DNA of 64,000 nt, from positions 1-64,000 of the forward strand of contig NZ_ML137708.1 in NCBI RefSeq assembly GCF_004023625.1. Direction: 5' to 3'. Each line of letters opens with the position of its first letter. The first letter of the stretch is position 1. Below, one piece after another: positions 24,580 to 34,118 of this stretch. Source of the DNA: Streptomyces cavernae. Its GTDB lineage: Bacteria > Actinomycetota > Actinomycetes > Streptomycetales > Streptomycetaceae. The notes under the pieces were generated by a model, which saw nothing but the letters and a program-made list of their open reading frames with translations, was not told the origin of the DNA and made no database searches. The position numbers were made by a program, and so were the translations under genes.

Positions 24580-25464
24580 ATGCCCCCGACGGACGTCACC
24601 ACCCTGATCCGCACCGAACTGCCCCGGCTGGCCGGTTCCCTGCGGAAGGTCGGCGAGCTGATCCTGGAGGATCCGGCCGCCGTCACCCACTGCTCGGCCG
24701 CCGAGCTGGGGCGCCGCACCGGCACCTCCCAGGCCACGGTGACCCGCTTCTGCCGCGCCATCGGTCTCGACTCCTATCAGCACCTGCTGATCGAGCTGGC
24801 CCAGGAGCGCGGCCGTGGCGAGGTCTCCGACTGGGGCACCGCGGAGATCGGCCCGGACATCTCCCCCGACGACAGCCTCGAACGGGTCGTCCAGGTCGTC
24901 GGCACCGCGGATCTGCGCGCCGTCCAGCAGACCATCGACCGGATCGACCTCGACGCGGTGGAACGCGCGGCCCAGGCCGTCGCCCGCGCCCGGCGCATCG
25001 ACGTCTACGGCGTCGGCGGCAGCGGTGCGGTGGCGCAGGAGACGGAGACCCGGCTCTTCCGCATCGGCTGCGCGGTCCGCGGCTGGACCGAGGTGCACGC
25101 CGCAGCCACCTCCGCCGCCCTGCTCACCCCGGCCGACGTGGCGATCGGCATCTCCCACTCCGGGGCGACCCGCGAGACCCTCGAGCCGGTCGAGCTCGCC
25201 AAGGAGCGCGGGGCGACCACCGTGGCGATCACCGCGGACCCGCGCTCACCGCTGGCGCGGACAGCGGACATCCGCCTCCTGTCCGCCTCGTCGGAGACCA
25301 GCTTCCGCACCGGCAGCATCGGCGCCCGGCACTCCGTACTGGTGCTCATCGACTGCGTGTACGTCCGGGTCGCCCAACTGTCCTACCAGCGCGCGAGTGC
25401 CTCGCTGGCGCTGACCGACCACATCGCGGGGCAGCACGCGGTGAAATCCCGGCGCTCACGCTGA
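24580..25464 (+). CDS. RpiR/MurR-family regulator of the glycan cluster
   Basis: A 294-residue regulator with an RpiR-type helix-turn-helix (AAELGRRTGTSQATVTRFCRA, in part; residues ~38-58) and a SIS domain for sugar-phosphate binding (IDVYGVGGSGAVAQETETRL, IGISHSGATRETLEPVELAK). ATG 24580 is favoured; ATG 24553 is also in frame. A TACCTT box just upstream of 24580 and no ribosome binding site suggest a leaderless transcript. It is flanked by operator copies A and B and is therefore the likely binder of all four sites. Confidence 0.85.
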   Translation: MPPTDVTTLIRTELPRLAGSLRKVGELILEDPAAVTHCSAAELGRRTGTSQATVTRFCRAIGLDSYQHLLIELAQERGRGEVSDWGTAEIGPDISPDDSLERVVQVVGTADLRAVQQTIDRIDLDAVERAAQAVARARRIDVYGVGGSGAVAQETETRLFRIGCAVRGWTEVHAAATSAALLTPADVAIGISHSGATRETLEPVELAKERGATTVAITADPRSPLARTADIRLLSASSETSFRTGSIGARHSVLVLIDCVYVRVAQLSYQRASASLALTDHIAGQHAVKSRRSR

Positions 25465-25545
25465 GAAGAGCCGGCCGACGGTACCCCGTCCGCCGTCCGG
25501 GCACGGGCACACATGCATGGATGAACCACCGGGCAAACATACGAG

Positions 25546-25560
25546 TGGTTGTTTGAACCA
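25546..25560. promoter_or_regulatory. Cluster operator B (TGGTTGTTTGAACCA)
   Basis: A near-perfect dyad TGGTT-GTTTG-AACCA 48 bp before the alpha-mannosidase start. A weaker half-copy (ATGAACCACC) lies at 25521-25530. Confidence 0.7.
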
Positions 25561-25607
25561 TCCCTCGATGTCAGGATGGGGCTCCGCCGAGTACTCCTGG
25601 GAGCCTC

Positions 25608-28600
25608 ATGCGCGTCATCTCCGCCGAGTCGACCGAGCTTTTCGTGGGTACCCCCGAGCAGCCGCGGCAGGTCCTGATCGTTGAGATCGCGCACGTTCCG
25701 GGCCGGCCGGTCCGCCTCACGGTGGCGGGCCCGGGCGTCCGCGACGTCGGGGAGACCCTGGCCACGACGGGTGACGACGGCACCGCACGCGCCGAGATAC
25801 CCGTCACCTGCGACGGCCTCGTCCCCGGCGACCGTCTTGAGGTGACGGTCACCGCGGAAGACGCGATCGGAGCCAAGGTCGCCCGGCTCAACACGGAGTT
25901 CACGGTCGCCGAACCCGGCTGGACGATGTTCATGGTCAGCCATTTCCACTACGACCCGGTGTGGTGGAACACCCAGGCCGCGTACACCGAGACCTGGGAC
26001 ATGGCCGACGACCCCGCGGCCACCGGGCTGCCCGCCCGCACCTTCGACTCCCGCGGCCAGTCCGGCATGAGCCTGGTGCGCGCCCACTGCGACCTGGCGC
26101 GCCGCGACCCGGCCTACACGTTCGTCCTCGCCGAGGTCGACTACCTCAAGCCGTACTGGGACGCCTTCCCGGAGGAGCGCGCGTTCCTGCGGCAACTGAT
26201 CCGCACCGGGCGGGTCGAGATCATGGGCGGCACCTACAACGAGCCCAACACCAATCTCACCGGCGCCGAGGCCACCGTACGCAACGCCCTGTACGGCGAC
26301 GGGTTCCAGCGCCGGATCATGGGTGCCGCGCCGGAAACCGCCTGGCAGCTGGACGCGTTCGGGCACGATCCGCAGTTCCCCGGACTGATGGCGGACGCCG
26401 GTGTCACCTCCAGTTCGTGGGCGCGTGGGCCGTTCCACCAGTGGGGGCCGACACTGTCGGTGTTCGGCGAGGAACCCAGGGACCCCCAACGCATGCAGTT
26501 CCCGGCCGAGTTCGACTGGATCGCCCCGTCCGGGCGGGGCCTTCTGACCGCCTACATGGTCAACCACTACGGCGCGGGCTGGGCGATCGACAACGCGCCG
26601 ACACTCGCCGAGGCGGAGGCGGCCGCGCACAAGCTGTTCAAGGGGCTGAAGAAGGTCGCGCTCACCCGCAACGTGCTGCTCCCGGTCGGCGGGGACTACG
26701 CGCCGCCGTGCCGCTGGGTGATGGACATCCACCGCGACTGGAACTCCCGTTACGTGTGGCCGCGGTTCATCAGCGCGCTGCCCAGGGACTTCTTCGCCGC
26801 GGTGCGCGCCCAACTCGACGAGGAGGGCCGCAGGGCATCCCCGCAGACCCGGGACATGAACCCGGTCTACACCGGCAAGGACGTGTCCTACATCGACACC
26901 AAGCAGGCCCAGCGGTACGGCGAGTCGCTGCTCGCCGACGCCGAGGCCTGGGCGACGCTGGCCTCGCTCACGACCGGGCGCCCGTATCCGGAGGCGGCCC
27001 TCGACAAGGCCTGGCGGCAGCTGGTCTACGGCGCCCACCACGACGCCGTCACCGGCTCCGAGTCCGACCAGGTCTACATCGATCTGCTCACCGGCTGGCG
27101 GGAGTTGTACGACCTCGCCGGAACCGTGCACGCCGACGCGACCGGCGCGCTCGCCGACCGTGTCACCCCGCTGCCCGGCGGCGGCACCGACCTCGTCGTC
27201 TTCAACTCCGCCGCCTTCGGCCGCCGGGACGTGCTCACCGTCGACGACCCGGGAGACCTCGTCCCGCTCGACGACTCCACCGGCCTGCCGCTGCCCGCGG
27301 TGCGCGAGGACGGCGAACTCCGTGTCGTCGTACCGGATGTGCCCGGTCTGGGGCTCAAGGCCCTGCCGGTCGCCGAGGGTTCGGTGGCACGGTGGTCCGC
27401 GGGCGAGGGCACCACCATCCGCAACGAGTTCTACGAAGTCACGGTCGACCCGGCGCGCGGCGGCGGGGTCAGCGGGCTGCGCGGACTCACCGAGGGCGGC
27501 CGGGAGCTCCTGCGCCCCGGCGACATCGGCAACGAACTGGTCGTACAGGAGGAGTACCCGAGGCACCCGCGCTTCGGCGAGGGCCCCTGGCATCTCACAC
27601 CGACCGGCACGACCGCCGCCCGCAGCCGGGACGTGCGGGCGGATGTCGATGTCGAGCACTCCCCCGCGGGTTCGCGGATCACCGTACGCGGCGATCTCGG
27701 CCTGTTCCGGTACACACAGCGGCTGACCCTGTGGAAGGGCGTCGACCGGCTGGACGTGTCCACCACCGTCGACGGCTACGACGGCGCCGACCGGCTGATC
27801 CGGGTGCGCTGGCCGTCCGACGTGCGGGGCGGACTGCCGGTGCACGAGGTCGCCGACGCCGTGATCGGGCGCGGGTTCGGGTTCGTGGAGGTGGACAGCG
27901 AGCGGTTCCCGTGGACGCTGGACAACCCGGCGAACACCTGGTTCGCGCTGGGCTCCACCGCGCGGGTCGCGGTCCACGACGACTCGGGTGCGTTCCTCGG
28001 GCACCGGTCGATCGGCGTTGCCGAGCTGGTGTATTCCTCCTGGGACGACGCGGGGGAACTCGGCGCCGAGCTCGCCGCGGCGCTGGTCCGGGCGGGCGTC
28101 ACCGCGACGTCGACGATCGCGGGCGGCCCCCGCTACGGCGACCTCGAAGTCGACTCCAACCTCCCCGACATCCGTATCGCCGTGGGCGCGCCTGAGCGCA
28201 ACTCCCTGGTCGCCGAGGCGCTCGGCTGGGACCCGGCGGCGGGCCGGGAGATGCGCCGGCAGCTGGCCGAGTCGGGGGTGGCGGCCGTGTGGGTCGCACC
28301 GCGCGCCGGACTGCGGGAGGAGTGGGTGCCCGGTGCCGATCTGCGCGATCTGGAACGGCTGCCGCTGCTCGTGGTGGCGGGCGCACGCCCCGAGGACGAC
28401 GCGAAGGCGGTCGACGCGCTGATCGCCGACCTGGACCAGGCGGCGACCCTGCGGGCCACGGCGGCGGGCGGCGGTGAGGCCCTGCCGCCCGGTGACTCCT
28501 GGGACGGGCGCGGCTTCGCCGTCCTCAACCGCGGTACGCCGGGCTGTGTGGTCACCGCCTGCGGTGACCTCTACATGTCCCTGATGCGGTCCTGCACCGG

Positions 28601-29933
28601 CTGGCCGTCCGGCATCTGGATCGACCCGCCGCGCCGAACCGCCCCCGACGGTTCGGCCTTCCAGCTCCAGCGCTGGTCCCACACCTTCGAGTACGCCGTC
28701 GTGGCGGGCCCGGGCGACTGGCGGGAGCTGCGGCTCCCGCAGGCCGGGCACGCCTTCAACCATCCGCTCACCGCGCGGCTCAGGCGGTCGCCGCAGGACG
28801 GCGAGGACGCCGCCGGGGCCGGGGAGGTCACCCTGCCGAGGACGGCGACCCTGCTGGCGCTCGAGCCCGCGGGCGAGGTGCTGCTGGACGCGCTCAAGCC
28901 GGCCGGGTCCCCGCTCGCCCGGGGAAGCGCGGCCGCGGCGGATCCCCGGCGCGGCGTCGTCGTACGGATGCACGAGGTGAACGGACGGCCCACGAGGGTG
29001 AGTGTGCGCGGGCCCCGCGGCTGGACGGCCGGCTCCCGTGCCGACGTACTGGAGACGCCCAGAGCGACCCTCACCCCGGCTGAGGACGGGGCGTTCACGC
29101 TGGATCTCACCGGCTTCGAGGTGGCCACCGTCCTCGCCGAATCCGCGGACGGCCCCGCCGGGCCGGACGACGGTTCGACCACGCCGAGCCCCGGTATCGC
29201 CGCCCACGAGCCCGCCCAGCCGGTCCACACGCGCTACTGGCTGCACAACTCCGGCCCCGCCCCCCGCGGGAACATGCCCGTCGCGGTGTACGTCTCCCCT
29301 ACCGCGCTCACCGCCTCCGGCCCCGTCACCGCCACCGTCCGGGTGAGTTCGGAGCTCACCGACGCTCCCGTGTCGGGGGCTGTGACCTTCGAGGTGCCGT
29401 CCGGCTGGACGGCCGAGCCGCCCGAACTGCCGTACGCGCTGGGCCCCGGCGGGTTCACGCTCTCGGAGGTGACGGTGACGCCGCCGCCCGACGCGACACC
29501 CGGCCGCCACTGGCTGGCCGCCCGCCTGTCCCACGGCGGTCAGGTGTACGAGGACGTCGTCGCCCTGGACGTGCCGGGCACGGTGCCGGAGGGCGAACCG
29601 GACGGACGTACGGGGCCGACTCTGGTGACCAGCCTGGGAGTCGAGAAGGTCACCGTGCGCGGGGGTGAGCGGGTGCGGGTCCCGGTGACGGTGCACAACA
29701 CCACCCGGGGGCCGGTCGGCGGCACCTTGTGGGCGGTGTCGTCCTGGGGCACCTGGGCGGGGGTCTCGCCGGGCTGCCAGGGCTTCACCGTGGGCGCCGG
29801 GGAGCGGGCGGAGTACGGGATCGAGGTGGACGGCGCGGCGGTGCCACCCGGGTCGTACTGGCTGATGGCGAAGGTCGCCTGGAACGGCTGTGTCGCCTAC
29901 ACGGAGGCGGTCGCACTGGAGGTGACGCCGTGA
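25608..29933 (+). CDS. GH38 alpha-mannosidase, very large multidomain
   Basis: A 1441-residue glycoside hydrolase family 38 enzyme that removes alpha-linked mannose with retention. After a ~100-residue beta domain the catalytic part starts at SHFHYDPVWWNTQ (zinc His/Asp, ~residue 110). The nucleophile Asp is in WQLDAFGHDPQFPG (about Asp249), and GAHHDAVTGSESDQVYIDL supplies another zinc His. Large beta-sandwich domains follow, and the C-terminal ~250 residues (VTFEVPSGWTAEP, VPVTVHNTTRGPVGG) resemble NEW3-type beta domains. There is no signal peptide, so it acts in the cytoplasm on imported glycans. Its stop overlaps the next GTG. Confidence 0.9.
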   Translation: MRVISAESTELFVGTPEQPRQVLIVEIAHVPGRPVRLTVAGPGVRDVGETLATTGDDGTARAEIPVTCDGLVPGDRLEVTVTAEDAIGAKVARLNTEFTVAEPGWTMFMVSHFHYDPVWWNTQAAYTETWDMADDPAATGLPARTFDSRGQSGMSLVRAHCDLARRDPAYTFVLAEVDYLKPYWDAFPEERAFLRQLIRTGRVEIMGGTYNEPNTNLTGAEATVRNALYGDGFQRRIMGAAPETAWQLDAFGHDPQFPGLMADAGVTSSSWARGPFHQWGPTLSVFGEEPRDPQRMQFPAEFDWIAPSGRGLLTAYMVNHYGAGWAIDNAPTLAEAEAAAHKLFKGLKKVALTRNVLLPVGGDYAPPCRWVMDIHRDWNSRYVWPRFISALPRDFFAAVRAQLDEEGRRASPQTRDMNPVYTGKDVSYIDTKQAQRYGESLLADAEAWATLASLTTGRPYPEAALDKAWRQLVYGAHHDAVTGSESDQVYIDLLTGWRELYDLAGTVHADATGALADRVTPLPGGGTDLVVFNSAAFGRRDVLTVDDPGDLVPLDDSTGLPLPAVREDGELRVVVPDVPGLGLKALPVAEGSVARWSAGEGTTIRNEFYEVTVDPARGGGVSGLRGLTEGGRELLRPGDIGNELVVQEEYPRHPRFGEGPWHLTPTGTTAARSRDVRADVDVEHSPAGSRITVRGDLGLFRYTQRLTLWKGVDRLDVSTTVDGYDGADRLIRVRWPSDVRGGLPVHEVADAVIGRGFGFVEVDSERFPWTLDNPANTWFALGSTARVAVHDDSGAFLGHRSIGVAELVYSSWDDAGELGAELAAALVRAGVTATSTIAGGPRYGDLEVDSNLPDIRIAVGAPERNSLVAEALGWDPAAGREMRRQLAESGVAAVWVAPRAGLREEWVPGADLRDLERLPLLVVAGARPEDDAKAVDALIADLDQAATLRATAAGGGEALPPGDSWDGRGFAVLNRGTPGCVVTACGDLYMSLMRSCTGWPSGIWIDPPRRTAPDGSAFQLQRWSHTFEYAVVAGPGDWRELRLPQAGHAFNHPLTARLRRSPQDGEDAAGAGEVTLPRTATLLALEPAGEVLLDALKPAGSPLARGSAAAADPRRGVVVRMHEVNGRPTRVSVRGPRGWTAGSRADVLETPRATLTPAEDGAFTLDLTGFEVATVLAESADGPAGPDDGSTTPSPGIAAHEPAQPVHTRYWLHNSGPAPRGNMPVAVYVSPTALTASGPVTATVRVSSELTDAPVSGAVTFEVPSGWTAEPPELPYALGPGGFTLSEVTVTPPPDATPGRHWLAARLSHGGQVYEDVVALDVPGTVPEGEPDGRTGPTLVTSLGVEKVTVRGGERVRVPVTVHNTTRGPVGGTLWAVSSWGTWAGVSPGCQGFTVGAGERAEYGIEVDGAAVPPGSYWLMAKVAWNGCVAYTEAVALEVTP

Positions 29934-30604
29934 CACACGATCACGGGGACGCGGTGCACACGTCCCCGTCGAGTGCGGGCGGGGTGCACGCGGCCATGGT
30001 GCACGGCGAGGGCGTCGCCGGACAGCGGGTGGACGCCCTGCTCCAGGCCGTTCCGGCGCGCGACGGCCCGACCCGGCCCGAGGGCCTGGCAAGGGCCGAG
30101 CGGCAGCGCAGGCGGTGGGCGACGCAGGTGGTCGTCACGGACGAACTGGCCCGCCGGGCCTGCGCCGAACGCGGGCTGGCGCCACCGAGGTCGGTGCCGT
30201 CGTCGCAGGTGGTCACGGTGGACGGGGCCGACGTGGCGGACCTCGGCAGCATCGTCGCCGTGGCGCTGGTCCACTCCCCGGCCGCGCGCATGCTGCTGAC
30301 CGAGCTGGAGAGCGAACAGGAGGTGCCCGAGACGGCTGTTCGCGACTACTACGACCGCAACCGCGACCGCTTCCTGACGCGGGAGGCGCTGCGCCGCGGT
30401 GTCGACCCCTACGGCGGTGCGGGGCCGGGGGACTTCCTGCCGTACGGGCACGTGCGCGAGGGCATCGCGCGCGAACTGCGCAGGTCGGCGGGCCGGCGGG
30501 CGTTCTTCGACTGGCTGGACCGGGCCAGGGCCGGGGTCGTGTACGCGCCCGGGCACGAGCACCCGGGCGACCCCTCGCACCCGGACCACGAGCACCGGCA
30601 CTGA
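29930..30604 (+). CDS. Parvulin/SurA-N-like protein coupled to the alpha-mannosidase
   Basis: A 224-residue protein whose GTG overlaps the mannosidase stop (GTGA). A central/C-terminal segment (EVPETAVRDYYDRNRDRFLTR, in part; then REGIARELRRSAGRRAFFDWLDRA) matches the helical chaperone part of PpiC/SurA-type peptidyl-prolyl isomerases. No complete parvulin catalytic domain, signal peptide or lipobox is seen, and the tail is His-rich (HEHPGDPSHPDHEHRH). Homologues in databases carry varied names. Its role beside a glycosidase is unknown; a dedicated folding helper for the 1441-residue enzyme is one guess. Confidence 0.5.
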   Translation: MTHDHGDAVHTSPSSAGGVHAAMVHGEGVAGQRVDALLQAVPARDGPTRPEGLARAERQRRRWATQVVVTDELARRACAERGLAPPRSVPSSQVVTVDGADVADLGSIVAVALVHSPAARMLLTELESEQEVPETAVRDYYDRNRDRFLTREALRRGVDPYGGAGPGDFLPYGHVREGIARELRRSAGRRAFFDWLDRARAGVVYAPGHEHPGDPSHPDHEHRH

Positions 30605-30742
30605 TCGCCACTGATCGGCACCGGTCAACGGCCCGTCGGCGCACGGTACCGGCGGGTCGGCACCCGGAACCGAAACGCAACATGGCAAACCATTGACCTC
30701 CGATGAATTCTGGTCCACCTTTTCATCAATCGAAGTCCAAGT

Positions 30743-30757
30743 TGGTGATTTGAACCA
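30743..30757. promoter_or_regulatory. Cluster operator C (TGGTGATTTGAACCA)
   Basis: The best copy of the 15-bp cluster operator, 28 bp before the sugar-binding lipoprotein start. A possible -35 (TTGACC, 30693-30698) lies upstream, but no good -10 is seen. Confidence 0.7.
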
Positions 30758-30784
30758 GCAACGCTGGTCGCCAGGAGGGCAGCA

Positions 30785-32161
30785 ATGAGCGCAAGACGAC
30801 TGACCGGATCCCTGACCTGTCTCATCACCCTGTCGTTGGCCCTGGCGGGCTGCGGCCTGTCGGGGGGCGGCTCCAGCGACGGCAGTGAGGCCACGGTGGG
30901 CAATTGCAAGGTCGACAAGGCCAACGTCGGCTCCGGCAAGCTCTCCGGAGAGGTCAAGGGCAAGATCACCTTCCAGACGACCAACTTGAAGAAAGACTTC
31001 GGCGGGTTCTTCAACGGAGTGATCAAGGACTTCGAGAAGGCCAACCCGGGCACGTCGGTCAAGTGGATCGACGACCCGGGCGACGCCAAGTTCTCGGAGA
31101 GAAACGTCGCCAACGCCCAGGCGTGTGAGCTGCCCGACGTGATCAACCTGAACAAGGTCACCGCCACGGCCCTCACCAAGGCCGGCTATCTGCTCAACCT
31201 GGACGCGAAGGACCCCGAGGCGTCGAAGCCGTTCGTTAAGGCGTTCTGGGACTCCAGCGCCCTGAAGGACCCCTCCGGCAACGACATCCACACGGTGCTG
31301 CCCTGGTACACGGGCGGAATCAACCTGACGTACAACACCGAGATGCTGGAGAAGGCCGGGATCGACCCCAAGAAGCCGCCGACGACCATCTTCGGGCTGT
31401 TCGAGGACTACGAGAAGATCGCCAAATCGGCCAAGGGCAAGTACTACGCCACGATGGCCAACCCGATCTGGCGCCTCCCGGCCGACTGGCAGCAGATGGA
31501 CATCAAGATCTACTCCGACGACGGCAAGTCCTTCGTCTTCGCCGACGACCCCCGGACCACCGAGTGGGTCGCCTGGATGAAGAGGCTCTACCAGGGCGGC
31601 GCCATGCCCAAGGACTCCCTGTCGTCCAGCGACGACCCGTCCACGCCCTACGGCAACGGCCAGGTGGCCTACGGATCGACGAACCCGAGCTTCGTGCGCT
31701 TCGTGAAGCAGAACAGCCCGTCGGTCTACACCAAGACCGGTGTGGGCCAGTACCCGTTCGACAAGCTCGGCCACACCTCCGGTGCCCCGCAGTACATATC
31801 GGTGGCCTCGACCAGCAAGAACGCCCCGACGGCACTCGCTTTCGCCAAGTTCCTCACCAACGCCGAGAACCAGACGGCCTGGTGCAAGGACCCGAACGTG
31901 GTGATCTTCCCGACGACCGCCGCGTCGCTGGACGACCCGTTCTTCCAGACGGTGGCCGGAAACGACCCCTTCGCCGAGGCCCGCAAGGTGGTCGCCGAGC
32001 AGCTCAAGACCGCCACCGCCGACGAGGTCGTCCTCTCCGACCCGCAGCGGAACGCGATCGTGGCCGAGGTCCAGCTGGCCATGCAGGGCAAGAAGAGCCC
32101 TGAAGAGGCAGTGAAGGACGCCCAGCAGAAGGCCAACGAGTTGCTGACGCAGGGCAGTTGA
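30785..32161 (+). CDS. ABC sugar importer, extracellular binding lipoprotein
   Basis: A 458-residue family-1 solute-binding protein. The signal peptide ends in a lipobox LALAGC (Cys at ~23), followed by a Ser/Gly linker. The body carries SBP hallmarks (GKITFQTTNLKKDFGGFFNG, LPWYTGGINLTYNTEMLEKAG in part, ALAFAKFLTNAENQTAWC). ATG 30785 follows AGGAGGGCAGC. It should capture an oligosaccharide, probably the mannose/GlcNAc product used by the neighbouring hydrolases, and deliver it to the two permeases that follow without gaps. Confidence 0.9.
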   Translation: MSARRLTGSLTCLITLSLALAGCGLSGGGSSDGSEATVGNCKVDKANVGSGKLSGEVKGKITFQTTNLKKDFGGFFNGVIKDFEKANPGTSVKWIDDPGDAKFSERNVANAQACELPDVINLNKVTATALTKAGYLLNLDAKDPEASKPFVKAFWDSSALKDPSGNDIHTVLPWYTGGINLTYNTEMLEKAGIDPKKPPTTIFGLFEDYEKIAKSAKGKYYATMANPIWRLPADWQQMDIKIYSDDGKSFVFADDPRTTEWVAWMKRLYQGGAMPKDSLSSSDDPSTPYGNGQVAYGSTNPSFVRFVKQNSPSVYTKTGVGQYPFDKLGHTSGAPQYISVASTSKNAPTALAFAKFLTNAENQTAWCKDPNVVIFPTTAASLDDPFFQTVAGNDPFAEARKVVAEQLKTATADEVVLSDPQRNAIVAEVQLAMQGKKSPEEAVKDAQQKANELLTQGS

Positions 32162-32163
32162 CC

Positions 32164-33180
32164 GTGGTGACACAGATGGAGAAGCCGGCGGCCGGGCCGG
32201 ATACGGTGAACATCGCCGTATCCCGCCCGGCCCCGGGCCGCCTGCGGCGTCTCGGCCGGGCGGTGCTGCCCGGCCCCGGACCGGACGCCAACGGCGCCGC
32301 CCTCTACCGCCGTTGGTGGCTGCCGTGGCTGTGGGCCCTCCCCGCCATCGTGTGCGCCGCGGTCTTCGGCGTGTTCCCGTTCCTCAACACCATCGTGCTG
32401 TCGTTCACCGACGCCAAGCCGCTCGGCGGCGCCGCGAACTTCGTCGGGCTGTCCAACTACACCCGCATGCTCGGCGACGACGACTTCTGGCTGGCCACCC
32501 GCAACAGCCTGCTGTACGCGGTGATCGTGGTGCCGCTGATGGTGCTGCTGCCGCTGCTGCTCGCCGTGCTGGTGGAGAAGAAGCTGCCCGGCATCGGGTT
32601 CTTCCGGTCCGCCTTCTACACGCCGGTGATCGCCTCGAGCGTGGTCGTCGGGCTGAGCTGGCAGTGGCTGCTCAAGGACGACGGACTGATCAACACCTGG
32701 CTGGAGAAGGCACATCTGATCAGGGATGCCATCCCCTTCCTGTCCGATTCGTGGCTGATCCTGCTGTCCGCGATGGGCCTGACGCTGTGGAAGGGACTCG
32801 GCTGGTACATGATCTTCTACCTCGCCGCCCTGGGCAACGTCTCGCGGGAGTTGCACGAGGCGGCGGCCATGGACGGCGCGGGCGCCGTGCGGCGTTTCTG
32901 GCACATCACCGTCCCGGGCGTGCGGCAGACGATGCTGCTGGTCGGCGTGCTCACCGGCATCGGCTCGCTGCGGGTGTTCACCGAGATCTACATGCTCGGC
33001 AGCCCCACCGGCGGCCCGGGCGGCCAGGCCCGCACCCTGCCCTTCTACATCCGCGACGTCGGACTCGATCCGCTCAGCGGCAACGCCGGGTACGGATCCG
33101 CGGTCAGCGTCGCCCTCTTCCTGCTGACCTTGGGCCTCACGCTGCTGGCACAGCGCCTCACCAGGGGAGATGAGGAATGA
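32164..33180 (+). CDS. ABC sugar importer permease 1 (MalF-like)
   Basis: A ~338-residue inner-membrane protein with six transmembrane helices after a cytoplasmic N-terminus (WLWALPAIVCAAVFGVFPFL is the first) and the EAA loop ELHEAAAMDGAGAVRRFWHI that contacts the ATPase. GTG 32164 is two bases after the binding-protein stop; GTG 32167 and ATG 32176 are alternatives. The stop overlaps permease 2 by ATGA. No ATPase is encoded nearby; Streptomyces sugar importers commonly share MsiK, encoded elsewhere. Confidence 0.9.
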   Translation: MVTQMEKPAAGPDTVNIAVSRPAPGRLRRLGRAVLPGPGPDANGAALYRRWWLPWLWALPAIVCAAVFGVFPFLNTIVLSFTDAKPLGGAANFVGLSNYTRMLGDDDFWLATRNSLLYAVIVVPLMVLLPLLLAVLVEKKLPGIGFFRSAFYTPVIASSVVVGLSWQWLLKDDGLINTWLEKAHLIRDAIPFLSDSWLILLSAMGLTLWKGLGWYMIFYLAALGNVSRELHEAAAMDGAGAVRRFWHITVPGVRQTMLLVGVLTGIGSLRVFTEIYMLGSPTGGPGGQARTLPFYIRDVGLDPLSGNAGYGSAVSVALFLLTLGLTLLAQRLTRGDEE

Positions 33181-34118
33181 CCACGAGCACCCCGGCCGCC
33201 ACCGATGCCGCGGGCACCCCGGGCGCCACGAACGGCGGGGACACCCCGGCGGCCCCGCGGCCCGCGCGGCGGACCTTCCGCTGGCGGGACTACGGACGGC
33301 CCCGCGAGCTCGTGGTCCGCTATCTCCTGCTGCTCTTCGTGCTGGCGATCACCGTCGGCCCGCTGCTGTGGCAGTTGCTGACCTCGCTGAAGTCGACGAC
33401 GGAGGACGTCTTCGGCGAGAACGCCACCCTCCTGCCGCGGCACCCGACGCTACGGGCGTACGAGCAGGTCTTCGACCAGGTGCCGGTGGCGACGTACATC
33501 TGGAACAGCGTGATCGTGGTGGTGCTGTCGCTCGTCAGCCAGCTGCTGTTCTCGACCATGGCCGGCTACATGCTCTCCAAGCCGGCATGGCGGGGCAGAA
33601 AGGGGGTCTGGCTGCTGCTGATCGCCTCGATGATGTTCCCCTTCGAAGCGATCATGGTGTCGCTCTTCCTCAGCATCCGGGACCTGGGACTGGTCGACAG
33701 TCTGGTCGGCGTGTGGCTCCCGGGCTTCGTCGGGGCCATCAACGTCCTCGTCATGCGGGCCGCGTTCCTCGCCGTCCCCCGGGAGATCGAGGACTCGGCC
33801 ATGCTCGACGGGGCGGGGGAATGGCAGCGCTTCCGGCATCTGTACCTTCCGAGCGCCTTCGGTGCGATGTCGGTCGTCGCCATCAACACCTTCATCGCCG
33901 CCTGGGACGACTTCCTGTGGCCGCTGATCGTGCTGCGCTCCGAAGAGAACCTCACCCTCACGCTGGGTCTGGCCCGGCTGCAGACCTCGTCGTTCGGCTA
34001 TGACCAGCGGGTGGTGATGGCCGGGTCGGTGATCTCCCTGATTCCGGTGCTGGTGCTGTTCGCGATCACGCAGCGGTGGTTCTACAAGGGCGTCTCGTCG
34101 GGGGCCGTGAAGTTCTGA
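33177..34118 (+). CDS. ABC sugar importer permease 2 (MalG-like)
   Basis: A 313-residue permease with a Pro/Ala-rich N-terminus, six transmembrane helices and the EAA loop REIEDSAMLDGAGEWQRFRH. The C-terminus ends QRWFYKGVSSGAVKF, as is standard for MalG-type subunits. It is translationally coupled to permease 1. Its 3' end overlaps the convergent GH3 gene by 37 bp. Confidence 0.9.
   Translation: MTTSTPAATDAAGTPGATNGGDTPAAPRPARRTFRWRDYGRPRELVVRYLLLLFVLAITVGPLLWQLLTSLKSTTEDVFGENATLLPRHPTLRAYEQVFDQVPVATYIWNSVIVVVLSLVSQLLFSTMAGYMLSKPAWRGRKGVWLLLIASMMFPFEAIMVSLFLSIRDLGLVDSLVGVWLPGFVGAINVLVMRAAFLAVPREIEDSAMLDGAGEWQRFRHLYLPSAFGAMSVVAINTFIAAWDDFLWPLIVLRSEENLTLTLGLARLQTSSFGYDQRVVMAGSVISLIPVLVLFAITQRWFYKGVSSGAVKF

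Noticed and set aside
25383..30092. A 1569-codon open frame on the minus strand across the mannosidase gene
   Set aside because: It is an antisense shadow caused by GC-rich codon bias; the plus frame has full GH38 motifs and normal codon use, the minus frame has none.
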